A DNA stretch of 64,000 bases from Chloroflexota bacterium (lineage in GTDB: Bacteria; Chloroflexota; Anaerolineae; Anaerolineales; Anaerolineaceae). The notes under the pieces were generated by a model. It was given only the letters and a program-made list of their open reading frames with translations. It was not told the origin of the DNA and searched no databases. Position 1 is the first letter of the stretch. Every line of letters begins with the position of its first letter. Below are positions 59,240 to 64,000 of the stretch, in pieces. The stretch is from the NCBI GenBank assembly GCA_012514645.1, contig JAAYZW010000016.1:1-64000 (forward strand), in the 5' to 3' direction. Position numbers and translations under genes: made by a program.

Positions 59240-61891
59240 ATGACTGAAGAAAATGTAATACCCGAAAATACTGAAATTCCCCTGGTAGACCTCCCTCAAG
59301 CCGGCTTGAAAACTATCGGCATTGATCAGCAAATGCGCTCCGCCTACCTCGATTACGCTATGAGCGTGATCGTATCGCGCGCGCTTCCTGATGTTCGTGA
59401 TGGTCTTAAGCCCGTCCACCGTCGGATCCTCTATGCTATGAACGATATGGGAATCCGCGCGAATACGCCTTTCAAGAAATCTGCCCGTATTGTCGGCGAA
59501 GTACTTGGCAAATATCATCCCCATGGTGATTCGGCAGTGTACGATGCCATGGCTCGCATGGCACAGGATTTCTCGATGCGTTACATGCTGGTGCAGGGGC
59601 AGGGCAACTTTGGTTCCATTGATGGGGATTCCCCGGCAGCAATGCGATATACCGAAGCCCGCCTGGCAAAGATTTCCGATGAAATATTGACTGATCTCGA
59701 TAAGGACACAGTAGATTTTGTCGACAACTTTGACGGGTCTCTGAAAGAGCCTGAGGTCCTGCCCGCCCGGGTGCCCACGCTTTTGATGAACGGCTCCAAT
59801 GGTATTGCGGTTGGCATGGCGACCAACATTCCCCCTCACAACCTGCGCGAATTAGTTAATGCTCTCAATATGCTCATCGACCGCTATGACGATATTGATG
59901 AAGTCAGTGTCGAGGAATTGATGGAGTATATTCCCGGGCCAGATTTCCCCACTGGCGGCATTATCGTTGGTCGCGAGGGAATAAGGCAGGCATACAGCAC
60001 CGGACGCGGTCACCTGATGATTCGCGGCAAAGCAACGATCGAAGAAGTCCGTGAAGGGCGTTATGCGATTATTATTGATCAAATTCCATACCAACTGAAC
60101 AAAACCAGCTTGATCGAACGCATCGCCGAATTGCACCGTGAGGGTAAGATCGATTCGATATCTGATATGCGCGATGAATCAGACCGGGATGGCATGCGTA
60201 TCGTGGTTGAATTGAAGCGCGGCACGCAACCCAAAAAAGTATTGAACCAACTCTACAAATTTACGCCGCTCCAATCTACCTTCGCAGTTCAATTGCTGGC
60301 ACTGGTAAACCAGGAGCCGCGCATGTTGACACTTAAGCGGACTCTGCAGCTTTATCTCGAGCATCGCCAGGTGGTTATCACTCGCCGCACACTCTTCGAT
60401 CTGGACAAAGCCAAAAAACGCGCTCATATTTTGGATGGTTTGTTAATCGCGATTGCCAATCTGGATGCCGTGATCAAAACCATTCGTGAATCACCGGATG
60501 CCGAGGTTGCAAAAATTCGCTTGATCGAACGCTTTGACCTGACTGAAGTTCAGGCACAGGCAATTTTGGATATGCAGCTGCGTCGACTCGCCGCGCTCGA
60601 GCGCCAGAAAATCGAAGACGAATACAAGCAATTGATGACCCTGATCGAAGAATTGGAAGATCTGCTGGCAAACCCACACAAGATCCTCGAAATTATCCGC
60701 ACCGATCTAAACGAAGTTGCCGATAAGTATGGCGACCCACGCCGAACGCGGATCGCGCCAGACGCAGAAATGGACCTTTCGGATGAATCTTTGGTGCAGG
60801 ACGAACCGGTCTTTATTTCAATCACCAACCGCGGCTACATAAAGCGTGTTTCTGACGGCGCCTACCGCCGCCAGGGCAGAGGCGGGCGCGGTGTTATTGG
60901 GCAAAGCATGCGCGGAGAAGATGAAGTCAGTTTCTTCGTCAGGGCTGGCACGTTGGATACGATCTTGTTCTTCACGGATAAGGGCAAAGTTTACTCAGAG
61001 CGTGCCTATGAACTGCCTGAAGAGAGCCGCCAGGGGCGTGGAATCCCCCTGGTCAATATCATCAACCTCGAACCTGAAGAGACCGTCACTGCCGTTTTGC
61101 CTGTTGAGAATTTTGGACAAGGCAAGTATTGCGCAATGGCAACCCGTTTAGGGCGGGTTAAACGTGTGCCCATTACTGATTTTGAAAACGTGCGTCCTTC
61201 TGGGTTAATCGCCATTCATCTGAATGCTGGCGATGATTTAGGCTGGGTGCGCGTCACCACTGCTCAAGACGACCTCCTGATGGTTACGCGCGAAGGGAAA
61301 GCGCTGCGCTTTAGCGAGAGCGATGTGCGCCCTACTGGTCGCACGACCATGGGCGTTACCGGAATCCGCCTGCGTGGAACCGACCGCGTCGTCTCGATGG
61401 ATGTGGTTGAGCCGGATAGCTACCTGTTAATCATCACCGATAAGGGGCAAGGTAAGCGGACACCAGTGGATGAATATTTGGCAAAATCCCGCGGGACGCT
61501 CGGCGTCACCACAATCAGCCAGGAAGCCCGACCCGAAATTGGCGACATCGCCCAGGCAATGGTGGTTTTGGACGGTGAAGACATCACGACCATAACCCGG
61601 TCAGGGATCGTTTTGCGCACGAAGGTCTCCGATATTTCCATCCAGGGCAGGGCGACGCAGGGTGTCAGGATCATGGATATTGATGAAGGTGACACACTGG
61701 CTGCCATGGTGCGAATCTCTGCCCAGGAGGTTGAAACCGCAGCCAAAGCCCACGAACAAGCCCAGGCTGAAGAAGCAGGTTTCACCCAGTTTGTTCAACC
61801 AATTACTGAATTAACGGAGCCGGATGATGATCAGCCTGAAGCCGGTACAGACGGGGATGAGGCTGAGGAAGACGATGTTTCGGCTGACTGA
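59240..61891 (+). CDS. gyrA: DNA gyrase subunit A
   Basis: [33 protein letters not shown]-type N-terminus; [32 protein letters not shown]-terminal GyrA-box RQGRGGRG. Confidence 0.97.
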   Translation: MTEENVIPENTEIPLVDLPQAGLKTIGIDQQMRSAYLDYAMSVIVSRALPDVRDGLKPVHRRILYAMNDMGIRANTPFKKSARIVGEVLGKYHPHGDSAVYDAMARMAQDFSMRYMLVQGQGNFGSIDGDSPAAMRYTEARLAKISDEILTDLDKDTVDFVDNFDGSLKEPEVLPARVPTLLMNGSNGIAVGMATNIPPHNLRELVNALNMLIDRYDDIDEVSVEELMEYIPGPDFPTGGIIVGREGIRQAYSTGRGHLMIRGKATIEEVREGRYAIIIDQIPYQLNKTSLIERIAELHREGKIDSISDMRDESDRDGMRIVVELKRGTQPKKVLNQLYKFTPLQSTFAVQLLALVNQEPRMLTLKRTLQLYLEHRQVVITRRTLFDLDKAKKRAHILDGLLIAIANLDAVIKTIRESPDAEVAKIRLIERFDLTEVQAQAILDMQLRRLAALERQKIEDEYKQLMTLIEELEDLLANPHKILEIIRTDLNEVADKYGDPRRTRIAPDAEMDLSDESLVQDEPVFISITNRGYIKRVSDGAYRRQGRGGRGVIGQSMRGEDEVSFFVRAGTLDTILFFTDKGKVYSERAYELPEESRQGRGIPLVNIINLEPEETVTAVLPVENFGQGKYCAMATRLGRVKRVPITDFENVRPSGLIAIHLNAGDDLGWVRVTTAQDDLLMVTREGKALRFSESDVRPTGRTTMGVTGIRLRGTDRVVSMDVVEPDSYLLIITDKGQGKRTPVDEYLAKSRGTLGVTTISQEARPEIGDIAQAMVVLDGEDITTITRSGIVLRTKVSDISIQGRATQGVRIMDIDEGDTLAAMVRISAQEVETAAKAHEQAQAEEAGFTQFVQPITELTEPDDDQPEAGTDGDEAEEDDVSAD

Positions 61892-62598
61892 ACCGTCAGC
61901 CGGTTTCCAGCCCGATCGCGCACGTTCAGCGATCCGTCTGGATTGATTGATACCGGGCAAAGCAATTTTGTTTTGCCCAGGTATTGTTTAAAAGACAGGA
62001 ATTCACCTCTGAACGCCAGCCTTTGGTTCCACTCTTCCATGAAAAGTTCACTGCCTACCTGTCTTCTCCACTCCTGGATAGCAAGCAGGATTTTTTCCAT
62101 AAAATCCTGGCGGGACTGCAAATCGATCCCTTCCGATTTAAGGCTGGTAGCTGGAAAGCGGAGCTTTGCTTCATCAGCATAAGCTTCGTCGCTGAGATTG
62201 ATGCCAATCCCCAGCGCTAATCCATCCAATTGTGAACCATTCCATACTGATTCGGCCAATATTCCGCTGACTTTTTTTCTGCCAACCAACACATCATTGG
62301 GCCACTTTATCTCTGCGGTCAGACTGTATTGGTTGATCAGAACATCAGTGATCGCAAGAGCACCCAATGCAGTAAATTGAGTTAGGAATTGACCCTCTTT
62401 CGCGGTTGGACGAAACAACACTGTAAAAGTGAGTGAATCATTTTCAGTGCTGTGCCAAACACGATTCTCACGCCCCCGACCAGCTGTTTGGTTGTGTGCC
62501 CAGACAACAAACTCCCCGGCGTATTGATCAGCAAGCAGCCTGGCATCATCATTTGTTGAACCAGTTTCAGCTAAAAAAAAGATGCGCCAATCGGACAT
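61831..62598 (-). CDS. birA: Biotin--[acetyl-CoA-carboxylase] ligase (no N-terminal HTH)
   Basis: [41 protein letters not shown]...[22 protein letters not shown]. Confidence 0.92.
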   Translation of the reverse strand: MSDWRIFFLAETGSTNDDARLLADQYAGEFVVWAHNQTAGRGRENRVWHSTENDSLTFTVLFRPTAKEGQFLTQFTALGALAITDVLINQYSLTAEIKWPNDVLVGRKKVSGILAESVWNGSQLDGLALGIGINLSDEAYADEAKLRFPATSLKSEGIDLQSRQDFMEKILLAIQEWRRQVGSELFMEEWNQRLAFRGEFLSFKQYLGKTKLLCPVSINPDGSLNVRDRAGNRLTVQSAETSSSSASSPSVPASG

Positions 62599-62624
62599 TG
62601 TTTTCTATTCTCTATCGATAGTTT

Positions 62625-64000
62625 TTAACAGCTTACCGGTAACGTGAAACAAACCCTGGCGCCAGCACTGTAACTTTCGTCTATCCAGATGCGCCCATTG
62701 TGAGCCTGAACAATCGATTTACAGAGATACAACCCCAATCCGGTCCCCTTGATATGTTTTGACTTCCCCTCTGACCGATAAAAACGGTCGAAAACAAATG
62801 GAATGTCCTTTGGATCGAAACCTTGCCCATGGTCACTGACACAGATCATCACTTCATCAATCAAATTCTGACCCCTGATCACAACCTCACCACCGTCACT
62901 GTATTTCAAGGCATTGACAATCAGATTGGTTAACAACAGCTTGATTCTTTCTTCATCAGCCGCGATCAATGGGAAACCTTCACTGAATTCCAACAGCAAT
63001 TCGTGTCTGGAGCTTTCAGGCTGAAACCGTTTTACCTGCTCTTTTACCATGGAAGGCAAATCGACTGTTGATTTTTTGAGTACTACATCGCCAGATTGCA
63101 GCTTGGTGGCATCGAGCAGATCATCAACCATGGCTGCCAGGTGATCAGCTTCGTCCTCGATCACCTTAAGACTCTCTTGCACCATCTCGGCATCCCAGCG
63201 CACATCCTTGCGTCGAAGTGTGCTGGCATAACCTTTGATCAACGAGAGCGGCGTGCGTAGTTCATGGCTGATCACCGAGATAAAGTTCGTTTTCATCTCT
63301 TCCGCCTCGCGGTAGCGGGTGATATCACGGACCGAGGCGATCACATTGAGCAGCTTTCCATCGCTCGAAAAAAGCGGCGCGTAGGTAATCGCAACCGGTA
63401 CTGGCTCCAGACCGCCCTGCCGGATCATATCCCCTTCAATAAACAACTCACCAGGTTGGTAATCTCCCCAACCTGACTCTGTCAGTTCCCTGATTTTGAG
63501 ACCAATCGGTTCACCTTTCCACTGGACAATATCCTGGAATGGTTCCCCGACCAACGAGCCCAGAGGAATGTTAATCAAACGAGTAAATGCCTGGTTGGCA
63601 ATCTGTATCTGTAAATCAGGGTTGAGGATTAATATGCCGTCTGCCACCGAAGCTAACAAAGTCGTAATGCGCAAGTTTTGTTCACGTACTTGCTGGTAGA
63701 GCCGGGCATTGCGCACCGCAATGGCTGCCTGGTTTGCAAAATTGTTGAGAATGCTGTGATCGTTGGCGGTGAATGTGCCGCGATAGTTGCGAAAGACAAA
63801 AATCTGCCCAATCGCTTTTCGCTGCACCAGCAGAGGCAGCCCCACACCGGTGATCATACCCATGCTGATATCACCAAGCATTTTGTTGATTTCAGGGATA
63901 TATTGGCTGTCTTCGGTCAAATCATCCGGTAAGGATTGCAGCCAGTTTTCAAGATATTCTGAAAGCGCTCCGGGAATGCCCTTGGTGACTGCCAGGTGCC
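62625..64000 (-). CDS. Sensor histidine kinase (GAF-PAS-HisKA-HATPase), N-terminus beyond window
   Basis: GAF region RKAIGQIFVFRNYRGTFTANDHSILNNFANQAAIAVRNARLY; PAS; H-box SVISHELRTPLSLIKGYAS; HATPase DHGQGFDPKDIPFVFDRFYR...GTGLGLYLCKSIV. Frame stays open to 64000. Confidence 0.93.
   Translation of the reverse strand, partial: HLAVTKGIPGALSEYLENWLQSLPDDLTEDSQYIPEINKMLGDISMGMITGVGLPLLVQRKAIGQIFVFRNYRGTFTANDHSILNNFANQAAIAVRNARLYQQVREQNLRITTLLASVADGILILNPDLQIQIANQAFTRLINIPLGSLVGEPFQDIVQWKGEPIGLKIRELTESGWGDYQPGELFIEGDMIRQGGLEPVPVAITYAPLFSSDGKLLNVIASVRDITRYREAEEMKTNFISVISHELRTPLSLIKGYASTLRRKDVRWDAEMVQESLKVIEDEADHLAAMVDDLLDATKLQSGDVVLKKSTVDLPSMVKEQVKRFQPESSRHELLLEFSEGFPLIAADEERIKLLLTNLIVNALKYSDGGEVVIRGQNLIDEVMICVSDHGQGFDPKDIPFVFDRFYRSEGKSKHIKGTGLGLYLCKSIVQAHNGRIWIDESYSAGARVCFTLPVSC

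Noticed and set aside
59156-59839. 227-aa minus-strand ORF
   Set aside because: Antisense to the conserved N-terminal region of gyrA.
1-64000. CRISPR arrays, rRNA operons, prophage or integrase genes
   Set aside because: No regularly spaced direct repeats, rRNA signatures or integrase/phage genes were seen on reading; dispersed repeats are hairpin or MITE-like instead.

Overview
64-kb chromosomal window, probably from a Chloroflexota (Anaerolineae-like) bacterium. The lineage call is an inference from gene content and style. It is mostly densely packed core genes. (1) A partial Mrr-type restriction endonuclease lies at the left edge; it is absent from the ORF track because it runs off the window. 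(2) A glycerol/dihydroxyacetone locus contains divergent GlpA / FAD-oxidoreductase / DUF1667 genes and glpF-dhaK-dhaL-glpK-small membrane protein-dhaM(HPr fusion). (3) A MarR regulator precedes a heterodimeric ABC exporter. (4) Further core genes are deoC, a mevalonate-pathway decarboxylase, a LOG-family protein, an S41 protease, pepF, fhs, tRNA-Leu(TAA) and murE. (5) A CIRCE-hrcA-grpE-dnaK-dnaJ-prmA operon follows. (6) Then come pncB and pheT/pheS with a T-box leader. (7) tpiA/pgk/gap/yvcK are interleaved with two NBR1-like-domain lipoproteins. (8) The right end has an FHA protein, gyrA, birA and a GAF/PAS histidine kinase. I did not find a convincing new multi-gene defence or biosynthetic system. 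The most interesting unexplained signals are non-coding: a constant-length 65-66 bp hairpin repeat family whose arms differ by compensatory changes, a separate MITE-like family with terminal inverted repeats, a candidate attenuator leader upstream of glpF, and a 74-nt foldable segment between dnaK and dnaJ.
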